Below are positions 11,649-22,959 of a DNA stretch of 64,000 nt, piece after piece. Made by a program: the position numbers and the translations under genes. Numbering within the stretch: the stretch's first letter is position 1; every line of letters starts with the position of its first letter. The notes under the pieces are model-generated. The model saw only the letters and a list, made by a program, of their open reading frames with translations. It did not search any database and was not told the origin of the DNA. The DNA comes from Brienomyrus brachyistius (taxonomy: Eukaryota > Chordata > Actinopteri > Osteoglossiformes > Mormyridae): contig NC_064544.1 of assembly GCF_023856365.1 (NCBI RefSeq), positions 26,631,920 to 26,695,919 on the forward strand. Reading direction: 5' to 3'.

Positions 11649-12004
11649 AGGGTTCGGGTTAGATCACAGATCAGACTTTTTTATTGTCTTAACTCATTAT
11701 CCATTAAGACAAAAGGGACATTAATTGCAAGTTCAATTTCGATTATCTTGGGGCTCGGTAGGTCAATTTTTACAAATGAGGGCTCATTTTGTTCGGGAGC
11801 TTCACCTGTATCTAACCTACAAAAGGGCAGTTTGAAACCTCCATGACTTCACTAGACCGGCTACATTTACTGCAGGTAATACTTTCAGGATTTCACTTGT
11901 TTACAATGCAGTTCTGGTTCGATAAGCAGACGCTTGGGTTGCATTAGGTGCTAACGCCGTATTTCTGTAAGTTAGTTAGCTGGCTACTCTAGTCAGCTAA
12001 TATA
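11649..12004. other. No recognised feature
   Basis: A mixed-composition stretch after the minisatellite. A short open frame has no recognisable similarity. Confidence 0.4.
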
Positions 12005-12352
12005 CCATCCATCCTTTTTCCGCTTATCCTACTGGGTCGCGGGGGGTCCGGAGCCTATCCCGGAAGCAATGGGCACGAAGCAGGGAACAACCCAGAATGG
12101 GGGGGCCAGCCCATCGCAGGGCACATTCACACACCATTCACGCACACATGCATTTCTATGGGCAATTTAGCAAGCCCAATTAGCCTCAACATGTTTTTGG
12201 ACTGTGGGGGGAAACCGGAGTACCCGGAGGAAACCCCACGACGACATGGGGAGAACATGCAAACTCCACACACATGTGACCCAGGGGGAGACCCGAACCC
12301 GGGTCCCAGAGGTGTGAGGTAACAGTGCTAACCACTGGACCACCATGCTAAT
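12005..12352 (-). mobile_element. tRNA-derived SINE with GATG tail
   Basis: Reverse-orientation copy of the family at 9,612. It starts at ccatccatcc and ends in the tRNA-like head near 12,350. It is nearly full length. Confidence 0.8.
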
Positions 12353-12854
12353 ATACCATTCAGTCAATATACGATGTTGCTGTGAGTTCCTAATGTCTTA
12401 TTGTATTAATGTGTTTTCTGTTCCATTCCTTTATACTTAAAATTGTTATGCAATACCTCCGGTGCAACTATTGCGCAGAAATAGAGAAATAGCTTGAGTT
12501 TGTTCTATTAGCAGTAATATATTAGAAGTAAAGGGCCCTTTCCAGCTCGGTTTTAATTGAACTGCGCTTTTGGTTTATTTGTGTTTGAAATCAAATATAC
12601 AAGTATGAAGTAATATTTTGAACAAAAAAGCAAGTTTGGATATTGGACGGGGGTTTGTCCTGAGGCCGCTTGAAACCACCATGACCGTGTACTGATGATA
12701 CTGACCGTTACTGCACAAATGAAAGAGAGCTTGTGATCTGCCTGCTGTCCCAGTGTCTGATGGTGCGTGAGGAAGCGGTAGGATGGGGCTGTGGGGGTGA
12801 AACTGTCACACGTGGGTAAAATAAGTGACCTGGGCAGCCGCTCAGGCCAAGCTG

Positions 12855-13035
12855 CACGACCTGAGACCTGGGGACTGGATCGCGGTAAAGGACTAACAGA
12901 GGAAGAACTGGAGATCTAAGCGGTGACTGAGACCTTTCCAGATCCTGCTCACGATGCAGACCACTGTGAAGGTTGGAGAGAGGGCCACCTGGATACACGC
13001 CTCACACAGCAGGAGACTACCGGAGCCTGGCGGGG
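12855..13035 (+). pseudogene. Endogenous retrovirus integrase C-terminal remnant
   Basis: Translation gives a GDWIAVKD-like start, a basic W-R-S stretch, and an ATWIHASH-type end characteristic of the C-terminal domain of gammaretrovirus-like integrases. It has at least one frame break. It lies directly before the env-like region, as expected for pol-env order on the plus strand. Confidence 0.65.
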
Positions 13036-13094
13036 CTCAGCAGGGACAACAGGAGGAGAGTCATTAGGTGACGACGTGCCTGGATGAGGTGGGA

Positions 13095-14450
13095 TGAGTG
13101 CTGATTGGGCGTGCCCACACTCTGAGCACCAATACGCTGCAAGAAAGGCACCAATCACTGGTGTCGCCTCACTCCCATCTACCCCATTACACAGACATAA
13201 GAGAGACGAGACAAGGATGCATCAGGGTTCCCTGGGCCCTTGTGACGGCCGCCATTACAGTGATCGTGGCATTGGTGACAAATATGTTTTCTGGGGGGGG
13301 GGCAGCGAAGCGAGGTCATAAACTGCACTACAGTAGCACCACCGCAACTCTTTTTGGCAGTACGTCAATTTCACAGCAAGAGTCTCACTGCAGACTGCAT
13401 TGTGTTTCTCTGATGCCGCGTGATGTTAATGTCAGCCTGGCAGAATTACTCTCTGGTCCGGCAGCCACAGGTGAGTCTAATCATACATGACGACGTAAGG
13501 AACTTCACCCTATGGGTAAGGCGGGACTCTGGTTCTGTTCAGAGTGAGTGAGCTTCGCTGTTCCTACACACACACTACGAAGGCTGGAGGACAGCAGTCA
13601 GGCGGATGCAGCTGTACCAGACCTAATGCGACGAAAGACGTTGAGATTCTCAGGAACCTGTGCATCATAGAGCACTGGGCAATAGCCACCGCTGCCAGTA
13701 TGTCAGACCGCTATTGGGGGTGTGGCCACAGTGTATATTCCTGCCTCCTGCACAACTGGACGCTATGTTTCCCCAGTACGATCTGGCACAAGCATGGAAT
13801 CAGCTGGAGATTATCCATTACCGTCTAGCACTATTTGTTAATGCCACCACTGATGCCATAACCGGAATCAACAAAGAGCTCAACCCAGAGCAGACTGATG
13901 CTGGATATCTTGCTGGTGAAGGAGGGAGGCATGTGGGCTATGACAGAGGATGAATGCTGCACGTACAGTATGTCCCGGCCAGTGACGATGCCGATATCTC
14001 TTTGGTTATACAGCACATGACAGAGGATGAATGCTGCACGTACAGTATGTCCCGGCCAGTGATGATGCCGATATCTCTTTGGCTATACAGCACATGACAG
14101 AGGATGAATGCTGCACGTACAGTATGTCCCGGCCAGTGATGATGCCGATATCTCTTTGGCTATACAGCACATGACAGAGGATGAATGCTGCACGTACAGT
14201 ATGTCCCGGCCAGTGATGATGCCGATATCTCTTTGGTTATACAGCACATGACAGAGGTGCTGAAGCAGCTTCACCGGGATGAACATGGCAGTGTCACCTG
14301 GGGGTGGCTGTATGGCCTTTTTTGGCCGGTGGACAGCATACCTCACCGTGTTCCTTCCGTTACTGTCACATTAATCATCCTTTGCCTCTGCGCCCCCTGC
14401 ATTATACACTGTTTGACCTGCCCAATTAATCTGTGTCGAGCAGCAGTTCT
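13095..14450 (+). pseudogene. Endogenous retrovirus envelope remnant (broken)
   Basis: Plus-strand frames show, in order, a surface-subunit-like part, a boundary region near 13,680-13,780, a heptad/coiled region near 13,790-13,890, a cysteine motif region of the transmembrane subunit, and a hydrophobic membrane span near 14,350-14,420. Frameshifts and stops break it throughout. The first cysteine of the CX6CC-type motif is a tryptophan codon (near 13,930). Four tandem 77-bp units derived from this region follow, each ending in a stop. It cannot encode a complete protein. Confidence 0.65.
13940..14255. repeat. 77-bp tandem array within env remnant
   Basis: Four units of 77 bp with starts at 13,941, 14,018, 14,095 and 14,172, plus a partial unit at 14,249. 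The unit starts in the cysteine-motif region of the envelope remnant. 77 is not a multiple of three, so each repeat shifts the frame. Confidence 0.95.
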
Positions 14451-14825
14451 GTTTAAAACAAATTCTTTGCCTTTCATGATGAAACAGACTGTTTTTATTA
14501 TGATGCTGAAGTAATTGAATATTTGAAGTCAGGGTCAGAGGTCCTGTAGCATTCCCTACAATAAAGGCTGTATTGTTGAAATTCAACACAACAGCGCCAT
14601 CTAGTGGACCAGTGGAGAGGCTTTTCAAACTGGGAAATTTAGCGTTCACTCCAAGGAGAAACAGACTGTCTGGCAAACGATGTGAGTGACTCCTCCTAAT
14701 GAGATATAACCACTGGTTTACTAATAAATAAGCAACTTCATTGAGTTTATTCAGTGTATTTAAATGTTGTTCCTCATTAAAATTTTTTATATTGAAATGT
14801 TAGAAAAAAGCCAGTCTATTATTTT
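14451..14825. other. Sequence 3' of the env remnant, no LTR defined
   Basis: An AATAAAGG phrase occurs near 14,560. I could not match a 5' LTR to it, so a 3' LTR is not supported. Confidence 0.3.
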
Positions 14826-15152
14826 CCATCCATCCATTTTCTGTAACTGCTTATCTTATTCAGGGTTGTGGGGGGTCCAGAGCTTATCCTGGACGATATG
14901 GGTGCAGGGCAAGGAACAACCCAGTATGGGATTCCAGCCCATTACAGAGCAGACACACACACCATTCACAGCTATGGGCAGTTTGGCAGCTCCAGTTAAC
15001 CTCAGCATGTTTGTGGACTGTGAGGGGGAAACCCCACACTGACACGGGAGAACATGCAAACTCCACACACATGGAGCCAGTGCAGAGACTCAAATCCTGG
15101 TCCCTGAGGTGTGAGGTAACAGTGCTAACTGCTGCACTACTGCGCCACCCTT
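14826..15152 (-). mobile_element. Diverged GATG-tail SINE copy
   Basis: It shares the family layout (ccatccatccattttc start, 'aacatgcaaactccacacacatg' phrase split by substitutions, tRNA-like head near 15,120). It is more diverged than the copies at 9.6, 12.0, 53.0 and 58.0 kb. Confidence 0.75.
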
Positions 15153-15960
15153 CTATTTTACTTATATTTTATATTTACACCATGTGGTGTTAGAAAGCCC
15201 AGCTTCTTTTATTATTCTTTTATTTTTTATATATTAATATAGTTTTATTTTGAGGCTTATAGCCTGATGTCAGTGCTGCCTTCACTGGCCTGTTTGAAAT
15301 GCATGAAACATGCAGTTGTGTCTTGTTCTGTGCAGTGCTCTTTTGACTGGTTTTCACCGCCTCTGAACCCGATTTTTTGCCTTTCTTTACCTTATTAAAC
15401 AACATAAAATGAAGAATTTCTAAATGTTATCCTTATTAAAACTGGGAAATTAAATAAAACAATGCATCACTGCAAAGTAAAGCAAAAGTAAATGTGATGA
15501 GTAGCGAAACTATTTTCCATGGGGAGTAATTAAGTAAAGTAATGGATTACTTTTTTAAAAAAGTAATGAGTAATACGTAATATATGACTTTTAATGCTGA
15601 CCCCAACACTGGTGGTGGATGAGGTACAAACAAGCAGTGCAGTGAAATGGGTAAATTTCTATGCAGAGTTACCAGGGCTGGCTGGTATTACGGTAATACA
15701 GTAAACCAGGGAATTTTGAAATCGAAATTAGCTGGGACCCCCTCCCTCTCAATGAATTTTATGCCAAGATCTCAAAATTCCAGAATAGTGTTGCTTTTGA
15801 AAATACTGTATACTGCAGTATATTGTCTGGAGGTTTTGAAAAATTAGTTAAACTGTAATGTGACAAAAAGAACAATAAACCTAAATACTGCACACAAATG
15901 CATAAAAACACTAAACTGCACTATATATGCAATGTTCTTGTAGTGAGGAACATATCAAAT
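15153..15960. other. Intergenic/intronic, repeat-like
   Basis: An AT-rich stretch. Near 15,540-15,615 it reads 'agtaatggattactttt' through 'ccaacactgg', a phrase common at ends of fish DNA transposons. No gene is recognised. Confidence 0.35.
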
Positions 15961-16035
15961 GATATACTTCAGATTTCATGTGGAAAACAACCTTCTGCAA
16001 GTCGATCCTGACTTAGGCTCACTCAACCGGTCTAT

Positions 16036-16455
16036 TATCACTCTGTCAGCCTGTAATCACTCTGCCAGCCCATTGTCACTCTACCAGCCTATTGTCACTC
16101 TACCAGCCTATTGTCACTCTACCAGCCTATTGTCACTCTGCCAGCCTATTGTCACTCTGCCAGCCTGTAATCACTCTACCAGCCTGTAATCAATCACTCT
16201 ACTAGCCAATTATCACTCTGCCAGCCTGTAATCACTCTACCAGCCTATTGTCACTCTACCAGCCTGCAATCACTCTACCAGCCTGCAATCACTCTACCAG
16301 CCTATTGTCACTCTACCAGCCTGTAATGACTCTACCAGCCTATTGTCACTCTACTAGCCTATTGTCACTCTACTAGCCTATTGTCACTCTACTAGCCTAT
16401 TATCACTCTGCCAGCCTATTATCACTCTGCCAGCCTATTATCACTCTGCCAGTCA
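16036..16455. repeat. 19-bp tandem repeat
   Basis: About 22 imperfect units of cactctaccagcctattgt with few length changes. There are no distinct spacers. Confidence 0.95.
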
Positions 16456-16469
16456 CCTCCTGTAGCAAT

Positions 16470-16850
16470 AAAAGGACCTTTTCAACACTAAAGTTTGTAA
16501 AGAAGCAACATGGGATTTTCTCCCAGAAAACCGCCGACTCACTGGATGTTTGTTTCTTTTTCAGCCCATTTTCTGTGAACTCTAGGATGGTTGTGTGTGA
16601 AAATCCCAGCAGATCAGTAATTTCTGAAATAATCATACCAGCACGTCAGGCACCAGCAAACATGCCTCGATCAAAGTTACATAAATCACCTTTCCTCTCC
16701 ATTCTGGTGTTTGATGTGAACATTACCTGAAGCTCCAGACCAGTATCAGCATTATTTTATACAATATGCTGCTGACATATGATTGGCTGATTAGATATTT
16801 TCTTCAACAAGCAGTTGAACAGGTGAACCTAATAAAGCCCCTGAATGGAG
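16470..16850 (-). mobile_element. Tc1-like transposon fragment
   Basis: Minus-strand translation contains a paired-type helix-turn-helix phrase (SEITDLLGFSHTTI, then KKKQTSSE) typical of Tc1-like transposase N-termini. The right edge has the cctaataaag phrase found at the ends of such fish elements. It is internally truncated and frame-broken. Confidence 0.65.
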
Positions 16851-16907
16851 GGAAACACGGGGAGAACATGCAAACAGCACACAAGGGGAACTTATACACG
16901 GACTTAC

Positions 16908-17027
16908 TTATGGATGAAACCATGATGACCAGGAATGTAACTCCAGTTATTCCTGCTACGATGGTACGTATTTTCACTCTTTTTTCTCTGTCTTTAGAAT
17001 ATTTTGTCCAAACCACAATGTCGACGA
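16908..17027 (-). CDS. Candidate hydrophobic exon of the Ig/multi-TM gene
   Basis: A 120-bp exon in phase 1 at both ends (acceptor ...cttctcgtttcag, donor gtaagtcc). It encodes about 40 residues: a charged linker (KYSKDREKRVKIR), then a membrane-like span (VAGITGVTFLVIMVSSIS). The FLVIMV core matches sister exons. Its upstream flank (17,028-17,180) is homologous to those at 1.1 and 1.7 kb. Confidence 0.6.
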
Positions 17028-17180
17028 CTGAAACGAGAAGAAAACAGTTAGCAAACATAAAATTAATTTCAGACAGAGAATATAGAACAAATGTGCTGAG
17101 TGTCCTGTGTTTAAGGCGCTGCTCTGCACAGCCCTGTCAGCTGGGGGATAAGGGGTTAAATCCCATGTCAGACACGGTGG
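17028..17180 (-). repeat. Duplicated intron flank, copy C
   Basis: It carries 'tttcagacagag', 'gtcctgtgtttaa', 'cacagccctgtca', 'ctgggggat' and a taaatccc B-box remnant, in the same order and spacing as copies A and B. The first part also resembles the flank of the exon at 17,765 (17,879-17,950). Confidence 0.6.
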
Positions 17181-17224
17181 TAAAAAAAAAAACTTAATTT
17201 GAAGATATAAATAGGGTAACAAAA

Positions 17225-17605
17225 GGTAACCCAGGGTGCTGGGGGGGCTTTAATGCACAGGCTGAGCCTGGGGCCTCCACTAAAAAAGGACCCCCCCCCC
17301 CCCAGCAGAGGTACAGCTTGGATGGGAGGCCATATACACAGTCACATGCTATGGGCAATTTACAGACACCAATTAACCTGAGAGGGAGACTGTGGGCTGC
17401 TGGAGGAAACTAGAGTAGCTGGTGGAAACTCACATGACATGGGGAGCAAATATAGACTGTACTCAGACACAGGAGGGGGGACTCAAACCCACACAATACG
17501 GAGAGCACATACAAACTGCACACAGACACAGAGAACTGGGACTCAAACCAGCACCCTGGAGGTATCAGGCAGTAGTGCTGACCACTGAGCCACTGTGCTG
17601 CCCCA
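17225..17605 (-). mobile_element. Decayed SINE-like repeat
   Basis: Reverse-orientation SINE text with repeated 'cacatgacatggggagca'-type phrases and a tRNA-like head near 17,540-17,600. A poly-C run lies at about 17,290-17,303. It is strongly diverged and contains an internal ~60-bp duplication. Confidence 0.5.
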
Positions 17606-17764
17606 TGGATACAGATAAACAGTGAATAAAACAGATATTGCATTATAAAAAATGTAATTATGTAAATCGTCACACATTTCTCTGTTTAAATACAAAGCAG
17701 AAAATAAATCTACATGCATAATTCGAGTCCAATATTCCTGAAATCCATTTATAAACATACTCAC

Positions 17765-17878
17765 TTCGGAATATAACAAAAAAGATGAAGATGAATATGA
17801 TTCCACCAAACATTCCTCCAAATGCTGCTTTCTCAGCTGGAGTTGGGGAATATTTAGCTGAGAACTCGATGAAAGAAC
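17765..17878 (-). CDS. Candidate hydrophobic exon of the Ig/multi-TM gene
   Basis: A 114-bp exon in phase 1 at both ends (acceptor ...cttacctcatttcag, donor gtgagtatg). It encodes about 38 residues: a polar start (SFIEFSAKYSPTPAEK), then a strong membrane span (FGGMFGGIIFIFIFFVIF) ending in Arg. This is the most convincing transmembrane segment of the distal exon series. Confidence 0.65.
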
Positions 17879-18112
17879 CTGAAATGAGGTAAGAATAGTC
17901 AGTCAACAAGTAATTAGACACAAGAAAAAACAAATGCATTCAGTGGTTCATTTGTCTATCAGATGCTTTTGTCTAAAGTAACGTGTAAGTAAGGATCAGA
18001 GAGCAGGATCAGCCTGCGGTTAAGTTCTATCCCATAGAGTCACACAGGTTAGGAAGCAGATTAATAAGGGTCATGAAAAGTCAGTGAGGGTGTTTGGCAG
18101 TGAGTCTATGAG

Positions 18113-18597
18113 GAGGGGTAGGATTAGGATATCCATCCGCACCATATATGTTATACGTTAGTGTATGAGGAGGGTAGGATTAGGATATCCATCCGCACCA
18201 TATATGTTATACGTTAGTATATGAGGAGGGGTAGGATTAGGATATCCATCCGCACCCTATATGTTATACGTTAGTGTATGAGGAGGGTAGGATTAGGATA
18301 TCCATCCGCACCATATATGTTATACGTTAGTATATGAGGAGGGGTAGGATTAGGATATCCATCCGCACCCTATATGTTATACGTTAGTGTAAGAGGAGGG
18401 TAGGATTAGGATATCCATCTGCACCATATATGTTATACGTTAGTGTAAGAGGAGGGTAGGATTAGGATATCCATCTGCCCCATATATGTTATACGTTAGT
18501 GTAAGAGGAGGGTAGGATTAGGATATCCATCTGCACCATATATGTTATACGTTAGTGTAAGAGGAGGGTAGGATTAGGATATCCATCTGCACCATAC
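18113..18597. repeat. 56/57-bp minisatellite
   Basis: Nine units with starts near 18,121, 18,177, 18,234, 18,290, 18,347, 18,403, 18,459, 18,515 and 18,571 (core taggattaggatatccatc). Early units alternate between 56 and 57 bp, suggesting a dimeric amplification step. Confidence 0.95.
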
Positions 18598-19579
18598 CCC
18601 TGATTACTGAGGCCCCATGGGGAATGAACCTCAACACTACCCCAGCGTGGACTGAGACATTCCATACGAAACACACACAACTGTCATTCCCCTTTCACAC
18701 ATCCAGCTCAAACAAAGTACCATTCCGATTAACAGACTCCCACACCTTCCACTCCGCATGAACAAGCTTATCTAGTATATGTTACAAAATCAATGTAAAT
18801 TTACCACCCATTTACATGAGCTCTGCATGCGCTCTCCCAGCCAGTCATTTTCATTCTTGCTGTTGGATTCATAGACAGTGCGGCACAATTGTGTGAAACT
18901 GAACAAAAATGAGTGAGAAGGAGAAACTCAAAGAAGAACATTTGTCTTCCGCTGTATGTAAATATTTTGTATTCCATAGAGATGATACTGAGTAAAACTA
19001 AGTGATTCGTTGGCACTGATCTGTGGCTGTTGGCAAGAAAGTGACACATAATCACATTGTGGACTATTGATGACACCACTTCCGACTGAGAGTTTGCTGT
19101 GTGCGTTTTGGCTGCTGCTTCTCACCGGTGTTTTTGTTGTTTTTGTTGATCCTGTTGCTTATTTTCTTAACTCGGCCGTATAATAACACCTACAGTATAA
19201 CACACCTGCTCTTTACCTGCACAAGCCCTCTTCCTTTGCTCCTGCTCTGTCTGCATCTGTGCCCAGTGAGTTATTCCCTCTTACTTCGTTGCTGTTGCCA
19301 GTCTGTCTTGCTGAAAGGGCAGGTTACCTGATTGTACTTTTTCATGGTTTCTAGCTGAGCTGAGTAATGAGCTTTGGCTTTGCTAACATGCTCTGTCTGA
19401 TTAGCATGGTGTTGTTATTTGGCATCTTTACTGTTTTTTGTCCTGAGTGCTGCTGTGTAGGATCACACACACATACACCAGGGCTAACATTCCAACTTTT
19501 ATGGCCCGGAGGTTTGTAAGCTCTGAGATAAGGTCCAGCCTGGTAGGGGTGACCTAGGCATAAAGGGGGGTTAGTGCCA

Positions 19580-19612
<33 letters not shown>

Positions 19613-19889
19613 GGAGGCCCAGATATGAAGGGAAGCCAGCATTCCAACTATGCCTCAGAGATTTAGGGACCTATGGGCAGGAGCCTGGACCTCCAGGATA
19701 GGGGTCCCTCAACTTAGCACGCAAACCCAACCCACCCCCCCACCCCCCCTTTCTTCCCACCTCACACCACAGACACACAGTCCCTCTAAGAAAGCTCTGT
19801 TTTAAGTTTTGCTTGGGTATGTTGTGTATATGTGATTATAACTGATTAGTGTCAATATCTGGAGTTTGTTTTTTGTTGATTTTTTTATA
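18598..19889. other. Intronic stretch with (AC)n
   Basis: An (AC)n run of about 30 bp lies at 19,582-19,611 and a C-rich run near 19,732-19,750. No gene is recognised. A possible minus exon near 18,790-18,885 was not accepted. Confidence 0.5.
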
Positions 19890-20014
19890 CTCTGAGCAAG
19901 GTACCGCCCCCAAGCACTGCTCCCTGGGTGCTGAATTAGCTGCCTCCTGTTGTGTCACGATGTCACATATGGGTTAAATGCAGAGGACACATTTCATTGT
20001 TATACACTGTGTGT
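19890..20014 (+). mobile_element. SINE 3' body split by LINE insertion
   Basis: The phrases 'cactgctccctgggtgct' and 'ggttaaatgcagaggacac' followed by 'atttcattgt' match the SINE at 46,013. The SINE resumes after the LINE at 22,672 (acactgtgtgtcagcaatga). The LINE at 20,015-22,671 has therefore jumped into it. Confidence 0.7.
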
Positions 20015-22671
20015 ATAACATACGCCTTCGGGTGGGGGGACGGGTTCTGACTGTTGTTTGCGCTTATGCGCCAAACGGCAGTTCAGAATACCCACCCTTT
20101 TTGGAGTCCTTGGAAGGGGTGTTGGAGAGCGCTCCTCCTGGGGACTCTCTTGTTCTGCTGGGGGACTTCAATGCTCACATGGGCAACGACAGTGAGACCT
20201 GGAGGGGCGTGATTGGGAGGAACGGCCCCCCCGATCTGAACCCGAGCGGTGTTTTGTTGTTGGACTTCTGTGCTCGTCACGGATTGTCCATAATGAACAC
20301 CATGTTCAGGCGTAAGGGTGTCCATATGTGCACTTGGCACCAGGACACCCTAGGCCGCAGTTCGATGATCGACTTTGTAGTCGTGTCATCGGACTTGCGG
20401 CCGCATGTCTTAGACACTCGGGCGAAGAGAGGGGCGGAGCTGTCAACTGATCACTACCTGGTGGTGGGTTGGCTCCGCTGGTGGGGGAGGAAGCCGGCCA
20501 GGACTGGCAGGCCCAAGCGTATAGTGAGGGTTTGTTGGGAACGTCTGGCAGAACCCCCTGTCAGGGAGAGTTTCAATTCCTACCTCCGGCAGAACTTCTC
20601 CCATATCCCGGGGGAGGCGGGGGACATTGAGTCCGAATGGGCCATGTTCCGTGCCTCCATTGTGGAGGCGGCTGACCGGAGCTGCGGCCGTAAGGTGGTC
20701 GGTGCCTGTCGCGGCGGCAATCACCGAACCCGCTGGTGGACAGCGGTGGTAAGGGATGCCGTCAAGCTGAAGAAGGAGTCCTATCGGGCCTTTTTAGCCT
20801 GTGGGAGTCCAGATGCAGCTGACAGCTACCGGCAGGCCAAGCGGGATACGGCTTTGGCGGTTGCTGAGGCAAAAACTCGGGCGTGGGAGGAGTTTGGCGA
20901 GGCCATGGAAAACGACTTCCGGACGGCTTCGAGGAGATTCTGGTCCACCATCCGGCGGCTCCGGGCGGGTAAGCGGTGCAGCATCAACACTATTTATGGT
21001 GGGGATGGTGCGCTGCTGACCTCAACTCGGGACGTCTTGGGTCGGTGGAGGGAATACTTCGAAGACCTCCTCAATCCCACCGACACGCCTTCCGATATGG
21101 AAGCAGAGTGTGGGGACTTGGGGGTGGACTCGCCTATTTCTGGGGCGGAGGTCACTGAGGTGGTCAAAAAGCTCCTCGGTGGCCGGGCCCCGGGGGTGGA
21201 TGAGATTCGCCCGGAGTTCCTTAAGGCTCTGGATGCTGTGGGGCTGTCCTGGCTGACACGCATCTGCGGCATCGCGTGGACATCGGGGGCAGTGCCTCAG
21301 GACTGGCAGACCGGGGTGGTGGTCCCCCTCTTTAAGAAGGGGGACCGGAGGGTGTGCTCCAACTATAGGGGGATCACACTCCTCAGCCTCCCTGGTAAGG
21401 TCTATTCGGGGGTCCTGGAGAGGAGGGTCCGCCGGATTGTCGAGCCTCGGATTCAGGAGGAGCAGTGTGGTTTTCGCCCTGGCCGTGGAACAGTGGACCA
21501 GCTCTATACTCTCAGCAGGGTTTTGGAGGGTTCATGGGAGTTTGCCCAACCAGTCTACATGTGTTTTGTGGACTTGGAGAGGGCATTCGACCGTGTCCCT
21601 CGGGGAGTCCTGTGGGGAGTGCTCCGGGAGTATGGGGTTCCGGGCCCCCTTATAAGGGCGGTTCGGTCCCTGTATGACCGGTGCCAGAGCCTGGTCCGCA
21701 TGGGCGGCAATAAGTCGGACTTGTTTCCGGTGAGGGTTGGACTCCGGCAGGGCTGCCCTTTGTCACCGATTCTGTTCATAGCTTTAATGGACAGAATTTC
21801 TAGGCGCAGCCAGGGCATTGAGGGTGTCCGGTTCAGTGACCTCAGGATTAGGTCTCTGCTTTTTGCGGATGATGTGGTTCTGTTGGCCTCATCGGACCGT
21901 GACCTTCAGCTCTCACTGGGGCAGTTCGCTGCCGAGTGTGAAGTGGTTGGGATGAGAATCAGCACCTCTAAATCCGAGACCATGGTTCTCAGCCGGAAAA
22001 GGGTAGAATGCTCTCTCAGGTTGGGGATGGGGTCCTCCCCCAAGTGGAGGAGTTTAAGTACCTTGGGTTCTTGTTCACGAGTGGGGGAACGATGGAGTGG
22101 GAGGTCGACAGGTGGATCGGTGCGGCGTCAGCAGTCATGCGGGCGCTGCATCGGTCTGTCATGGTGAAGAGAGAGCTGAGCCAAAAGGCGAAGCTCTCAA
22201 TTTACCAGTCGATCTACGTTCCTACCCTCACCTATGGTCATGAGCTATGGGTAGTGACCGAAAGAACGAGATCGCGGGTGCAAGCGGCCGAAATGAGTTT
22301 CCTCCGCAGGGTGGCTGGACTCTCCCTTAGAGATAGGGTGAGGAGTTCAGTCATTCGGGAGGGACTCTCGAGCCGCTGCTCCTCCGCATTGAGAGGAGCC
22401 AGATGAGGTGGCTCGGGCATCTGATTCGGATGCCTCCGGGACGCCTCCCTGGGGAGGTGTTCCGGGCATGTCCCACTGGGAGGAGACCCCGGGGAAGACC
22501 CAGGACACGCTGGAGAGACTATGTCTCCCGGCTGGCCTGGGAACGCCTCGGGATCCCCCTAGAGGAGCTAGATGAAGTGGCCGGGGAGAGGGAAGTCTGG
22601 GCTTCCCTGCTGAGACTGCTGCCCCCGCGACCCGACCCCGGATAAGCGGAGGATAATGGATGGATGGATGG
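20015..22671 (+). mobile_element. RTE/Rex3-like LINE, 5'-truncated
   Basis: It carries an AP-endonuclease ([30 protein letters not shown]), a linker, and a reverse transcriptase with [15 protein letters not shown], the motif-A region [24 protein letters not shown] and [10 protein letters not shown]. The main frame runs to about 22,010. Coding similarity then continues in two other frames (22,008-22,406; 22,403-22,645), so at least two frameshifts disable it. The end is aatggatggatggatgg. An 11-bp duplication (acactgtgtgt) flanks it at 20,004-20,014 and 22,672-22,682. An open frame beginning at 19,978 takes its first residues from the SINE, not from the LINE. GATG-repeat tails are described for Rex3 (recalled knowledge). 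Confidence 0.85.
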
Positions 22672-22783
22672 ACACTGTGTGTCAGCAATGACCACTAATC
22701 ACTTAATGCTTTGTGTGTCACCCTTATAAACGGCTATTATTGGCTATTATTTCCTTCTCACTTAAACCATTATATAGATATAA

Positions 22784-22958
22784 AGATATATGTATCGTTA
22801 CCCATGCGAATAAAGATATATGTATAGTTACCCATGCGAATAAAGATATATGTATAGTTACCCATGTGAATAAAGATATATGTACAGTTACTCATGCGAA
22901 TAAAGATATATGTACAGTTACCCATGTGAATAAAGATATATGTATAGTTACTCATGCA
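22784..22958. repeat. 30-bp tandem repeat
   Basis: Six units of 30 bp (core ataaagatatatgtatagtt). It is open in both directions only because the unit is a multiple of three. Confidence 0.95.
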
Positions 22959-22959
22959 C

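Noticed and set aside
16036..16455. CRISPR-like array
   Set aside because: Units are contiguous 19-mers without unique spacers; the genome is a vertebrate.
18790..18885. Minus-strand exon with an acceptor at about 18,885
   Set aside because: The donor is poor or gives phase 2, and the peptide is polar, unlike the series around it.
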